From: Candidatus Poribacteria bacterium
GTDB taxonomy: Bacteria; Poribacteria; WGA-4E; WGA-3G
Length of the DNA stretch: 64,000 bases
Direction: 5' to 3'
Assembly: GCA_022821965.1 (NCBI GenBank)
Contig: JAJECN010000059.1
Coordinates: 1-64,000 of the forward strand
Positions 24,228 through 32,588 of this stretch are shown one piece after another. The translations under genes were made by a program, and so were the position numbers. The notes below the pieces were generated by a model. The model was not told the DNA's origin. It worked only from the letters and a program-made list of their open reading frames with translations, and made no database searches. The number at the start of each line of letters is the position of its first letter. The stretch's first letter is position 1.

Positions 24228-25589
24228 ATGGATACACAGCAATCCGCTCACCTCTATAAACGAGTCGCAATCCCAGACGCATTTCTGAACGAAACAGATG
24301 GAAACGCATGGGGTGGTGATATCCGTATCGGTGATTTGACAGGCAACGGCACTGTCGATTTTCTGGTATACAAGTCGCTCGGCGGTATTCATCCCTGTTT
24401 TCTTGGTGCGTTTACACTGGAAGGCGAACCGCTTTGGTCGCTGGGTGACAAGCATCTTGAAATCAGAGACGCGGATGCTAAGGACGCTTATCTAACAACA
24501 CTTTCACCTGACCGTCCGGGTCCCGTTGCAATTTATGACATCGATGCCGATGGACAGGCAGAGGTTATCTGTTTCTGGATAGATAAGGATGCCTCAGAGG
24601 TGAGTAAGTGGGACTTGTCGGCAATTCGCTTGATGATTTTAGATGGTGCTACGGGTGCTGTTAAACAAACCCTTGCTCCAGATGTCTTGCGTCAGTGCAA
24701 TGCCTACGCTGATGGCGAACTTCATATCTCCAATTATGTCCATCAGCGATTGATGATCGCCAATTTCTCTGGAAATGCCCAACCTCAGGATTTTGTCGTA
24801 AAGGTGGGTGTGAATCTGCTTGCCTTTAACCACAAACTGGAACTGCTCTGGCAGTATACCGACGAGTGGTTTCGTTATCCAAAGCATTCGGCGTATATTC
24901 CAGCGGTCGGCGATTTTAATGACGATGGACTTGATGAAGTCAACGGCGGGAATTTCGGACTCGCTGCCGATGGGACTGTGCTCTGGAATCACTTTTTTGG
25001 TGATAATATGGACTCGGTCTTAGTTTCCGAATGGGATGGCAATAATCGGGCTATCCTTTCCGGTGGTGGACAGGTGGTGGATGCCACGGGGGATCCGATT
25101 CTCTCACTCGGTTTTGATGTTGTCCCGCACGGTCAAGAGATTCGATGTGGTAAATTTCTCCCAGATACCGCTGCAAATGCTTTGGTTATCCGCTATAATG
25201 GACATCATCCGGACTTGATGGTCGTAGATAACGGTGGGCAGATCAGAAGTCGATTTTTCGTTGATGAAACACCGAACAATACAGGTTTGGAGGTTATCCG
25301 CTGGAATAGCGTGGGACATCCTGAATTGATTTATAGTCCAGCTGCACTTTACGATGGTGAGGGAAACAGAGCGGTTGCCTTCCCTGAACTTCCGCCACCC
25401 TCCGGTGGAAAGATGGGATGGTATCACTGCTTCCCGGCGGATGTCTGCGGCGACGCACGCGAAGAGGTTATCCTCTATGATCCTTATACCGATGCTGTCT
25501 ATATTTATACACCGGCACCTTTTCAGCCCGATCTATTTGACGGGTATCGGCATACCGAGCGGCAATATAACACACGATTGATGGATTAG
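24228..25589 (+). CDS. FG-GAP/VCBS-type beta-propeller protein, rhamnogalacturonan-lyase-like
   Basis: 453 aa, no signal peptide. Repeated calcium-loop-like motifs mark propeller blades: GDLTGNGTVDFLVYK, YDIDADGQAEVICFW, GDFNDDGLDEVNGG, and a late DVCGDAREEVILYDP. This D-x-D-G/N-D-x-E pattern occurs in FG-GAP/VCBS propellers and in PL11 rhamnogalacturonan lyases. Whether it is a lyase or only a binding protein cannot be told, because I cannot identify catalytic residues with certainty. It lies between a sugar epimerase and a sulfatase-like hydrolase, fitting polysaccharide breakdown, although none of the three carries an export signal. Confidence 0.6.
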   Translation: MDTQQSAHLYKRVAIPDAFLNETDGNAWGGDIRIGDLTGNGTVDFLVYKSLGGIHPCFLGAFTLEGEPLWSLGDKHLEIRDADAKDAYLTTLSPDRPGPVAIYDIDADGQAEVICFWIDKDASEVSKWDLSAIRLMILDGATGAVKQTLAPDVLRQCNAYADGELHISNYVHQRLMIANFSGNAQPQDFVVKVGVNLLAFNHKLELLWQYTDEWFRYPKHSAYIPAVGDFNDDGLDEVNGGNFGLAADGTVLWNHFFGDNMDSVLVSEWDGNNRAILSGGGQVVDATGDPILSLGFDVVPHGQEIRCGKFLPDTAANALVIRYNGHHPDLMVVDNGGQIRSRFFVDETPNNTGLEVIRWNSVGHPELIYSPAALYDGEGNRAVAFPELPPPSGGKMGWYHCFPADVCGDAREEVILYDPYTDAVYIYTPAPFQPDLFDGYRHTERQYNTRLMD

Positions 25590-25594
25590 TAAGG

Positions 25595-26860
25595 ATGGAA
25601 ACCAACGTGGTCAATAAATTTCTGCTTATCTCAATTGATTGTTGGCGGTATGACGCGCTCAGCCGGACCAACTCCCTTTTCAACACACCGAAGTTTGATC
25701 TGCTTACGCAGGATTTCTCACTCGCCGAAAAGTTTTTCGTGTCGGCACCCGCGACCCGTCCTTCCCACACCTCTTATTTCACAGGACTTTATCCATTTGA
25801 ACACGGGGTCTACGGGCAAACCTATCTCAAAATGTTTCAGGGGATTCCGAACCTGTTTCAGATATTCAATGATGCTGGCTACCATATCACGGGACGTTCC
25901 GAGCGTCCAGAGGTGTTTCGGTTCCTCGACTTTGAGCCGTTCATCACATCGATCGACCCGAATGCGGAAGCGCAACATCTTGGTTCGCTTGAGGACCTGA
26001 TCAAGCAGCTCAAGCAACCTTCGGACGTGCCACAGTTCTGTTTTCTGCACTTCTGGTATACACACGGTGGTTACGGCATGGGCGGGATTCCGGGCGCACC
26101 GAGTCTTAAGGCACTTGTTGACAGTGGTAAGACGGATGAGGCGTTGCGTATCTACTACGCCGCCGCGACGCATATCCTCGAATTTAAGTTGGTTGAAATC
26201 CTGAAACAACTTCGACTTTCGGATTGGGCGGTCTTCATTTTTGGAGACCACGGTGAGGGTATCTGCGAAGAGCTTATTGATCATGGCAGCACGCTGAATC
26301 AGAACGTCCTACACGTGCCGTTGTTAGCACATATCCCCGGTGTATCAAACCTTGGATTTCCGAAGCTACCGATTTCAGCCATTGATCTGTTCCCGACGAT
26401 TGTAAACCTCGCTGGCATTGATGTAGACTATAACGGGTATGGACAGGATTTGCTATCTCCATCAAAATTTGATGAAAACCGCTTGGTGTTGTCGGAGTTA
26501 GATAGTCTCTACGGCATCGGGTTTCTCAGTCGGGACAACTTGGAGATGCCCCACCACCGCGTAACTTCCCGAACAACGGTCGATAATAAAGAAATCAACA
26601 AGTATTCGGAAGGGGTTCGGCTCTGGTCCCTGACGGATGGTGAGTATCTCTATCGCGAAGATGAGCAGACGGGTGAGTTTGTGTACCGGCAAGTACTGAG
26701 TGGTGAGGATCTCACCTGTGGTGATCCAGATCGTTTCCGGGACGTTTATGACGACATCTTGATGAATTCCAATTATCAGCACCTACAAGCACAGGAATCC
26801 ACAACTGAAGAGACAAAGATTTTAGAGGGCAGGTTGCGAGATTTGGGCTATGTTGAGTAA
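25595..26860 (+). CDS. Sulfatase/alkaline-phosphatase-superfamily hydrolase with Thr at the nucleophile site
   Basis: 421 aa. Metal-site motifs are LISIDCWRYD near the N-terminus and FGDHGEG followed by DHG (~215-235), as in sulfatases and phosphodiesterases. The nucleophile region reads APATRPSHTSYFTGLYPFEHGV. True sulfatases have C/S-x-P-S/A-R, where Cys/Ser becomes formylglycine; here T-x-P-S-H occupies that place. A Thr nucleophile is typical of phospho- rather than sulfo-transfer members of the superfamily, so phosphatase, phosphodiesterase or phosphonate hydrolase activity is more likely. It has no signal peptide. The start is uncertain: ATG 25595 has its SD too close, and a GTG at 25607 is better spaced. 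Confidence 0.7.
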   Translation: METNVVNKFLLISIDCWRYDALSRTNSLFNTPKFDLLTQDFSLAEKFFVSAPATRPSHTSYFTGLYPFEHGVYGQTYLKMFQGIPNLFQIFNDAGYHITGRSERPEVFRFLDFEPFITSIDPNAEAQHLGSLEDLIKQLKQPSDVPQFCFLHFWYTHGGYGMGGIPGAPSLKALVDSGKTDEALRIYYAAATHILEFKLVEILKQLRLSDWAVFIFGDHGEGICEELIDHGSTLNQNVLHVPLLAHIPGVSNLGFPKLPISAIDLFPTIVNLAGIDVDYNGYGQDLLSPSKFDENRLVLSELDSLYGIGFLSRDNLEMPHHRVTSRTTVDNKEINKYSEGVRLWSLTDGEYLYREDEQTGEFVYRQVLSGEDLTCGDPDRFRDVYDDILMNSNYQHLQAQESTTEETKILEGRLRDLGYVE

Positions 26861-26869
26861 ATCTTTATT

Positions 26870-27253
26870 TCAGTCGGCAACCTCATCAATCCGTGCTGCA
26901 TAGGGCTGTACCAGAATATCCGCGGGAATTCCGAGTCCTTTATGCAATTTCCGAATCATGTCAAGCGATAAAGCGCGCTCCCGATTCAAGATTTCTGACA
27001 CACAGGTCCGCGAACCGAGATAGGTTTCAAGGTCAGATTCGGATAGCTCTTGGCTCTCCATATAGTGCTGAATTGCCTCAATCGGATCTGGTGGAGGAAT
27101 TGGGTAGTGCTTCTCTTCATAAGCCTCCACCAGTGTAACAAGCACATCAAGTTGATCCGCTTCTGGTGAACCTTGCGCTGCATCCCAAAGCCGATCAATG
27201 GTCCTCAGCGCAGTTTCATAATCCGCTTCGGATCGGATCGGTTTAATATCCAT
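26870..27253 (-). CDS. HigA-like HTH antitoxin
   Basis: 127 aa from ATG 27253, preceded by GGAGGG; the longer open frame has no SD. The N-terminal half (IRSEADYETALRTIDRLWDA, VTLVEAYEEKHYPIPPPDPI) is characteristic of the HigA2/COG5499 antitoxin family. The C-terminal half is an XRE-type helix-turn-helix (SESDLETYLGSRTCVSEILN, KLHKGLGIPADILVQP). Such proteins neutralise a RelE/HigB-type RNase encoded just upstream and repress their own promoter. The gene upstream here (27279-27578) does not look like known HigB, so the partner is unusual or missing. Confidence 0.75.
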   Translation of the reverse strand: MDIKPIRSEADYETALRTIDRLWDAAQGSPEADQLDVLVTLVEAYEEKHYPIPPPDPIEAIQHYMESQELSESDLETYLGSRTCVSEILNRERALSLDMIRKLHKGLGIPADILVQPYAARIDEVAD

Positions 27254-27278
27254 AGTCCCTCCTTTTACTCTATCTCTC

Positions 27279-27578
27279 TCAATGTTTATTGACAGGGAAG
27301 ACGCTTTCACTGTCGGGTTTGAATGGGTTATTGTTTACCAAGGGAATGTTGCCTTTTTTCCGTTCAACGAGTGCCCAATCACCAGTTTTCCAGTGCTTTT
27401 CGTAGGCATAGATAACATCGGAATTTTCAAATTCCAGCCAGACGCACTTTGCTTGTGGATGAATCTCGTCATCTACGGCGGCGACAGCGTGCTCGTGGTT
27501 TGCGGACCAGATAAGGCACTTTTGCTTGAGTGCTCGTGCTTCTCCCCGCAGCGGTGTGGGCAGTTCCCTGTATTGCAT
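27279..27578 (-). CDS. Unrecognised 99-aa protein upstream of the HigA-like antitoxin
   Basis: 99 aa, no membrane segment. I do not recognise it. It has an N-terminal helical part (LRGEARALKQKCLIW) and a mixed C-terminal part with several Trp (CVWLEFENSD, HWKTGDWALVERKKG). It sits in the toxin position: 25 nt before the antitoxin start and 9 nt after the stop of the phosphoesterase gene. No HigB or RelE signature is visible. It may be a non-canonical toxin or an unrelated operon member. A 113-aa plus-strand frame across it is considered a shadow. Confidence 0.5.
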   Translation of the reverse strand: MQYRELPTPLRGEARALKQKCLIWSANHEHAVAAVDDEIHPQAKCVWLEFENSDVIYAYEKHWKTGDWALVERKKGNIPLVNNNPFKPDSESVFPVNKH

Positions 27579-27587
27579 TACCTATCT

Positions 27588-28073
27588 CTACAGTTCATGG
27601 ATTGTTGCTTCAAGCGTTTCTAAGTCTACAACAGCAACCGTTGCTCTTCCAGTTGTCCATCCACCTGTTTCCCCAGGGTTAATCAATAGCGATTGACCTT
27701 TTTGGATGTCTGTCTGATGGGTGTGTCCATAAACAATGATGTCGTAATCGCCGCTTTTAGCAATGGGAATGGCGAATTCAGGGTAGTGCATTACGGCGAT
27801 GTTCTTCTCCGCGAGCGACACGCTGGCGAGGTTAGGGTGCACCTCACCATCGATGGCTTCAAACCGTTTCGCAACAACGATGCGTTCGCCGTCATTGTTG
27901 CCAAATACGCCTACGACGCGGCAGTTTAAGTCCCCTAATGGGTCAATGGCAAACGGCGCGATAAAATCGCCAGCATGGACGACGAGATCGACACCGATTT
28001 CATTAAAAAGCGCGACAGCGCGTTTGACGTTTGGGATGTTGTCGTGGCTGTCGGACATAACACCAAGTTTCAT
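27588..28073 (-). CDS. YfcE/MJ0936-type metallophosphoesterase
   Basis: 161 aa, full length for the family. It carries the dinuclear-metal motifs in order: MSDSHDN (~6-12), HAGDF, GNNDGE, MHYPE and VYGHTHQ. Enzymes of this group are cytosolic phosphodiesterases acting on small phosphodiester substrates in vitro. The start is fixed by the dispersed leader element (AAGGAAATTTAAAAAA before ATG). It leads a likely operon with the small unknown protein and the HigA-like antitoxin. Confidence 0.85.
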   Translation of the reverse strand: MKLGVMSDSHDNIPNVKRAVALFNEIGVDLVVHAGDFIAPFAIDPLGDLNCRVVGVFGNNDGERIVVAKRFEAIDGEVHPNLASVSLAEKNIAVMHYPEFAIPIAKSGDYDIIVYGHTHQTDIQKGQSLLINPGETGGWTTGRATVAVVDLETLEATIHEL

Positions 28074-28200
28074 TTTTTTAAATTTCCTTGCGGTTAAACG
28101 ACGTGGTTTGTGCTTTGACGCTCTTCGCTCAAGAACCGCCCTCCACTTCGTTTCGGGCTACGGTTTCGTTGCTATTTTATCTGTAGAAGTCACGAGTACG
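28071..28200 (-). repeat. Dispersed leader element upstream of the phosphoesterase gene
   Basis: On the minus strand it contains GTAGCCCGAAACGAAGTGGAGGGC, an inner repeat around TTGAGCGAAGAGCG, and ends TTTAACCGCAAGGAAATTTAAAAAA directly at the ATG. This is the best match to the element at 23320-23460. Confidence 0.6.
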
Positions 28201-28277
28201 AGGGAAATTCAAAGAAACACTCAAGCAAAACCCCTCCGTTACATTATAGGTTTAGCATCTTCTCCAGAGTCAACCTT

Positions 28278-29558
28278 TTATGCGACTATCGAAACAGGTA
28301 TTCTGTGGATAACATTGCCGAGGTAACCTTTAGGGTTCCACGGTTGTGTGAAGGGCTGCGCAGTACCTGTATCGTCGGACGCGCGTGCCCATATTTCATA
28401 ATAGCCTCTGTTTTCAAAGGTAAGTTCGGTTTCCCAGTGATACCAAGCGTATCTGTTTGATGGTTGAATCAACTGGGTCTCTTTCCATTGAAGACCGAAA
28501 TCTGTAGAGACCATAACTTTATCAATTTGATTTTCGCCTGCCCATGCGTGTCCTCGGACCTTTATAGGCGTGCCGGTACTGAATTCCAGAGATGATTGGG
28601 GTTGCGTAATCAAGGATTTAACCTGCCAAGCAGTCGCTATGCGCATATCTTCAACTGGGGGTTTATCTCCGGGGGCTATCGGATAGGCTGGGACGCGATA
28701 GGAATAACCACTCATTTTTTCGGAGTCGTGAACTGTATCCCGTACCCAGATGCGATTGAGCCACTTTTGCATTGCACTGCCGATCCATCCGGGCACAATC
28801 AATCGCGCCGGGAATCCGTGGGCTGCTGGCAACACTTCTCCGTTCATCTTAAGCGCGATGAGCGTATGTTCATCCATCGCTTTCTCAATCGGAATTCCGC
28901 GTGAAAAGGGTTCACTCCCATCATTGGATATGTCTTCCCCATAGTTTCCAGTATAGACAGCATTCGGCTTCACACCTGCGGCTTGCAAGACATCACGCAA
29001 GCGGACACCGGTCCATTCACTGCAGGCGACAGCACCGCGTTGCCACGGGGTCCCGCCACCCTCCGGTTCAAATAGGCTTCTCCCATTCCCGGCACATTCC
29101 AATACGACTTCCATGGTGACTTGTGGAAACCGTAACAAATCATCCATTGACAGCGCCAGTTCTTTACGGACTTCACCGTCTATGACCAATTGCCATCCGC
29201 GGAGGTCTTTATTTACTGCTCGTTCTGGAATGCCGCTGTTATTACGGACGAAGTGTCGTTCTGTGGGGGTAACATTGTCATTGAGGAGGTGCGGCGCGAA
29301 TTCACCATTAAAAGGGATTTCCGAGTGGACGAGCATATCCGGTTTTGGAAGTCCTGCTGCCTGTGGGTCTTCCAAGACAATGGGCGTGAGTCCTCTGTCC
29401 AACAGACCTTGATCAACGGCTTCGCAGCCTGCACCAAACATCCCCAAACTCGCAAGCAGGACCGTTTTACCGACTTTAGCCAGGAAGTCCCGCCTCGTTG
29501 GGTCAGAAACAGTTTCAAGCCTATCTGTAAAACTGTATTTGTGTTCTGTTTTTCGCAT
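28278..29558 (-). CDS. Tat-exported sulfite-oxidase-type molybdopterin oxidoreductase
   Basis: 426 aa. The N-terminus has a twin-arginine signal (TRRDFLAK, residues 21-28) with hydrophobic VLLASLGMFGAGC, so the folded enzyme is exported and may be lipid-anchored at Cys45. The catalytic domain shows VVLECAGNGRS, where Cys155 should ligate molybdenum, then RGAVACSEWTGVRLRDVL, and GFPARLIVPGWIGSAMQKW. The C-terminal ~100 residues are the Mo-co dimerisation (Ig-like) domain. It belongs with SoxC/sulfite dehydrogenase-type proteins oxidising sulfite or a related small molecule. It follows the Rieske-fusion gene on the same strand after ~100 bp, which suggests an electron-transfer partnership. Confidence 0.82.
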   Translation of the reverse strand: MRKTEHKYSFTDRLETVSDPTRRDFLAKVGKTVLLASLGMFGAGCEAVDQGLLDRGLTPIVLEDPQAAGLPKPDMLVHSEIPFNGEFAPHLLNDNVTPTERHFVRNNSGIPERAVNKDLRGWQLVIDGEVRKELALSMDDLLRFPQVTMEVVLECAGNGRSLFEPEGGGTPWQRGAVACSEWTGVRLRDVLQAAGVKPNAVYTGNYGEDISNDGSEPFSRGIPIEKAMDEHTLIALKMNGEVLPAAHGFPARLIVPGWIGSAMQKWLNRIWVRDTVHDSEKMSGYSYRVPAYPIAPGDKPPVEDMRIATAWQVKSLITQPQSSLEFSTGTPIKVRGHAWAGENQIDKVMVSTDFGLQWKETQLIQPSNRYAWYHWETELTFENRGYYEIWARASDDTGTAQPFTQPWNPKGYLGNVIHRIPVSIVA

Positions 29559-29660
29559 GATTGGCGTTCTATTGAAAAAAGAGACGGGCTTTCCTCCTAC
29601 CGCGAAAGCAGTGGGATTCCAGCCCGAAAGGTAGGGGCGGGGTGCCCTCGCCCTCTACAT

Positions 29661-31505
29661 CTAATCATCGTCGCGTTCGCTCAACAACTCACCGCGTGCG
29701 AGACGTTCCGCGTTCTCAGTGGACCACAGAATGTTCTTCATTAGTTTCTGTGCTGTGATATAACGTGTCGCTGCCAATAGATGCATCCGTTTTTCTTCAA
29801 AGTCGTCTGTCAAGTCGTAATGCCGGAAAGCGACTTCAAGGACCTGGAACATGTGAAGTTCTGCGTCTTCACGTAGCAGAATGTGTGCGAGTGCTCGTTT
29901 CAACGCGTCGATGTCGTGTCCTTCTTCAAGATACTGATTCACAAGAATTTCTGCCTCGTAGACTTTTTGGAAGTCGGCGAACTCTTGGAGTCGATCTAAC
30001 ATCTTGTCAGTGGAGTCGTAAGTTTCATCCGGTATCCGTTGCCTGGGTCTCGGAATACGAGCGGCAGGCATGTTCAACCAGCGTAAGTATGCCAAGAAAA
30101 CGACCCCGTGGAAAATGCCTCGTAGAAGGTTGGGACTCGGTGCATACTGGAAAGCGTGGTAAAGAGCGTGCGCATACGAATAAATGTTCGCGACATCGTG
30201 CCAGTCGCCTTCGTTTTTCAGGTGGAACCGGGCAGTGCGAATCGCCGAAGCATAAGTCATCGCACGACAGATGTCGGTTGGATTGACACCGGCGCGAAGT
30301 TTCTCTTCAACCACGGCGACAGTGGGTTCAAATTCGTCACCGAGCAGCGTTTGTGTAAAGGCTGAAATATCAAGTTCTGCTTCGTTCGCTTGATTGTCTT
30401 TCCATATACTATCGAGACGCTCAAAGACGGGTTCTAAGACAGGTACAGCGTCAGCCCACCGCGAAGTTTCTTCATGCCGTGTTCGACTGACGAGATCGAC
30501 GACAATCGGACGCAGTATCTCGTGTGATCCTTCCCAGTTGACGTAATCCAACGCTTCAAACATTTTATTTCCAAAATCAAGCGCGTGTCCGTCACCGGTG
30601 AAGTAATAGTCTGTTGCTGCCGTGTATACGAAATCTGCGATGACCGATTTATCGTAGTCTCGGTCATTCAGCGTTAGCAAGATGCGCTCTGCTGCGCCAC
30701 TGTGGCGTTTATCAACAAAATAGCGGAACCATCGCTTCAGTGTTTCAAGGTCGTGTTCCTCGTTCATCCGCGGGAAGGGAGCGCGATAGGGACGTGCGCT
30801 TCCCGTTGTTCTACGGCTAATCTGGCTTAATCCGTGTACGAGAAACAGGTTATGGTCGTCTGGATCAACGTCGTCCCATAGGTTCGCTGCGAGTGTGAGG
30901 ATAGCAACACCTGACGACCAGCCATCACTACTTTTGTGTGCGCCGTAGTGGAGTCCTTGTTGGATAATCTCCGCGGGCGTTGCTCCTGCATCACGCAGTG
31001 CTGTAACGGCTTTGGCGATAAAGAAGGTACTGCGGTCCTTAAGACCACGCTCAAGTGCCCGTTTGCCGTTTGCGATGACACGCTGTTTTGCTGCCTCTCG
31101 CTCGCCTTTCGCTAACCCGACGTACAAATAGCCATCCTCACGGGCTTCAACGGGAAATGCTTTCAGGTCGTCGCCGAATGCCAAGAAGCAGGCACCCGAT
31201 TTGAGGTCGAATTCCCAATGGTGCCAATGACAGATGAGTACACCATCACGGATACTCCCTTTGGACATGGGATACCCCATGTGTGGGCAACGGTTGTCAA
31301 CGGCGTAAAATTTATCACCGGATTTGAAAACAGCCAGATGCGTGCCGTTGACATGAAAGGGTTTGCCTTCCAATTCCTCAAAATCTTCGGCGGGACAGAG
31401 TTGGTGGTAATCAAGTTCGGTTTCTTCTATCGTAGTGAGTGGTGGTGCTTCAACGTGGATGGAACCGATACCGGTTTCTTCAAGAGCAGAAGTTGGCGTT
31501 TGCAC
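29661..31505 (-). CDS. Rieske [2Fe-2S] protein with large unidentified helical C-terminal domain
   Basis: 614 aa, GTG start after AGGAGGAAAAG. Residues ~30-125 are a Rieske ferredoxin-like domain: CPHMG and CHWHHW give ligands Cys73/His75 and Cys92/His95. There is no signal peptide or membrane segment, so it is a soluble cytosolic protein like dioxygenase ferredoxins. The remaining ~490 residues are mostly helical, with conserved-looking His-rich spots (HYGAHKSSDGWSSG, LFLVHGLSQISRR, ALYHAFQYAP). I cannot assign this part to a family; a resemblance to questin-oxidase-like (DUF4243) helical enzymes is a guess only. A promoter lies 75-100 bp upstream. Confidence 0.65.
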   Translation of the reverse strand: MQTPTSALEETGIGSIHVEAPPLTTIEETELDYHQLCPAEDFEELEGKPFHVNGTHLAVFKSGDKFYAVDNRCPHMGYPMSKGSIRDGVLICHWHHWEFDLKSGACFLAFGDDLKAFPVEAREDGYLYVGLAKGEREAAKQRVIANGKRALERGLKDRSTFFIAKAVTALRDAGATPAEIIQQGLHYGAHKSSDGWSSGVAILTLAANLWDDVDPDDHNLFLVHGLSQISRRTTGSARPYRAPFPRMNEEHDLETLKRWFRYFVDKRHSGAAERILLTLNDRDYDKSVIADFVYTAATDYYFTGDGHALDFGNKMFEALDYVNWEGSHEILRPIVVDLVSRTRHEETSRWADAVPVLEPVFERLDSIWKDNQANEAELDISAFTQTLLGDEFEPTVAVVEEKLRAGVNPTDICRAMTYASAIRTARFHLKNEGDWHDVANIYSYAHALYHAFQYAPSPNLLRGIFHGVVFLAYLRWLNMPAARIPRPRQRIPDETYDSTDKMLDRLQEFADFQKVYEAEILVNQYLEEGHDIDALKRALAHILLREDAELHMFQVLEVAFRHYDLTDDFEEKRMHLLAATRYITAQKLMKNILWSTENAERLARGELLSERDDD

Positions 31506-31578
31506 AGTCTTTTCCTCCTATTGAAGATGTTTTATTTCTCATTTTTGGGAATAAACATTTTGCGCATACTATATTAAC

Positions 31579-31607
31579 AGTATATTCCACTTTCCAAAAA
31601 ATGTAAA
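31579..31607 (-). promoter_or_regulatory. Promoter for the Rieske-fusion gene
   Basis: Minus strand TTTACA (31602-31607), 17-bp spacer, TATACT (31579-31584). The region just downstream, AATATACTGTTAATATAGTAT, holds a short inverted repeat (ATACT/AGTAT) that could be an operator. Confidence 0.5.
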
Positions 31608-31657
31608 GGAAAAAGAGAAAGTAGTATCTACAGAATAGTTTCACATTGTCTGAATCA

Positions 31658-31691
31658 CGGATTATCGCGGATTTATCGGATTGCGCGGATT
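31658..31691. repeat. Four CGGATT hexamers at helical-turn spacing
   Basis: CGGATT occurs at 31658, 31668, 31677 and 31686, spaced 10, 9 and 9 bp. It lies between the end of the PmoA-like gene and the promoter of the Rieske gene. Such phasing could suit a multimeric DNA-binding protein or be a simple dispersed repeat. Confidence 0.55.
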
Positions 31692-31720
31692 TTTGCCCTT
31701 GGGACCGATACCCTAATAAT

Positions 31721-32563
31721 CTATGCAAATAACGCTGCGTCGGGTTGGTCGCGATAGAGAACAACACGATACTGCAACTTCAAGGTTTCGTCGTCGGCGA
31801 GGTGGAGCGGTTCGTAGTAAACGAGCGAAGGATGGATTAAGCAGTAGTTTTCGCGGTTGCGTACCCACCACGTTGTCGGATAGCGCGGGTTATCGGGATG
31901 ATCAACGATCGCGACACCGTACGTTTGGTTGTCAGTCGGGTGTTGTGTTGTGAAGCTGCACCAACGGCTTTGTTTACCGAAGATGTCCATCGGTTCGGTG
32001 CGTCCGTCGGCATCTAATAGGTTGCCGGGTGTGATGATATTGTCGAATCGGATTGCCATGCCGCTGTAGAATCTGCCGTCTGCACCGGGTTCACCGCGCC
32101 GTAAATCTAAAACGACCTCGCGCTCGTTCGGCTGAAGCGTCAGCGACACAGAAATCTGCATCGTGTCTGCTGTAGGTGGATGGACGGTTATATCTCGTTG
32201 CTCGGTTAGATGCGTTGTGCCTTGCCAATCGATCCACGCATTTTCAGTTGTTAGGCGTGCGCTGTCGGCATCCGCATTTTGGGCAACAATTCGTTGATGG
32301 ATGATTTTGCCGAAGCCAGTCGGATCGCTACCGGGTGTCGGTTGTTCCCAGAAATTGACTTCGTTGACCTTTTTCCATGCGACCCACAAGCCTTGATGAT
32401 GCACGTGGTCGCCGGGTTCGTTCATCGTGAGCGGCGGTGCCCCGGGCAGGTTCAACGGATGACAGAAGGGACGGTTGCCGTCTTCGGGAAAATGGTATCC
32501 TAAGACTTGTTGGTCATTCCAAGCGATGGTTAAACTATTTTGTGTTTGTGAGAGTGTAAACAT
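31721..32563 (-). CDS. PmoA/DUF6807-family protein
   Basis: 280 aa, full length, no signal peptide. Family landmarks are RPFCHPLNLPGAPPLTMN, DHVHHQGLWVAWKKVNEVNFWE, the GWKI-like WCSFTTQHP block and GVAIVDHPDNPRYPTTWWVR near the end. This family is annotated 'methane oxygenase PmoA' for historical reasons but is a beta-sandwich protein found in carbohydrate gene clusters; activity is not established. It follows a sugar epimerase gene (32589-33413) on the same strand after 25 bp, so they are probably one operon. Confidence 0.75.
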   Translation of the reverse strand: MFTLSQTQNSLTIAWNDQQVLGYHFPEDGNRPFCHPLNLPGAPPLTMNEPGDHVHHQGLWVAWKKVNEVNFWEQPTPGSDPTGFGKIIHQRIVAQNADADSARLTTENAWIDWQGTTHLTEQRDITVHPPTADTMQISVSLTLQPNEREVVLDLRRGEPGADGRFYSGMAIRFDNIITPGNLLDADGRTEPMDIFGKQSRWCSFTTQHPTDNQTYGVAIVDHPDNPRYPTTWWVRNRENYCLIHPSLVYYEPLHLADDETLKLQYRVVLYRDQPDAALFA

Positions 32564-32588
32564 ATTTTTATCCGTAATATTAGTAATA

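Noticed and set aside
27282-27623. 113-codon plus-strand open frame
   Set aside because: It lies opposite the small gene upstream of HigA and has no SD; the minus-strand reading fits the operon.
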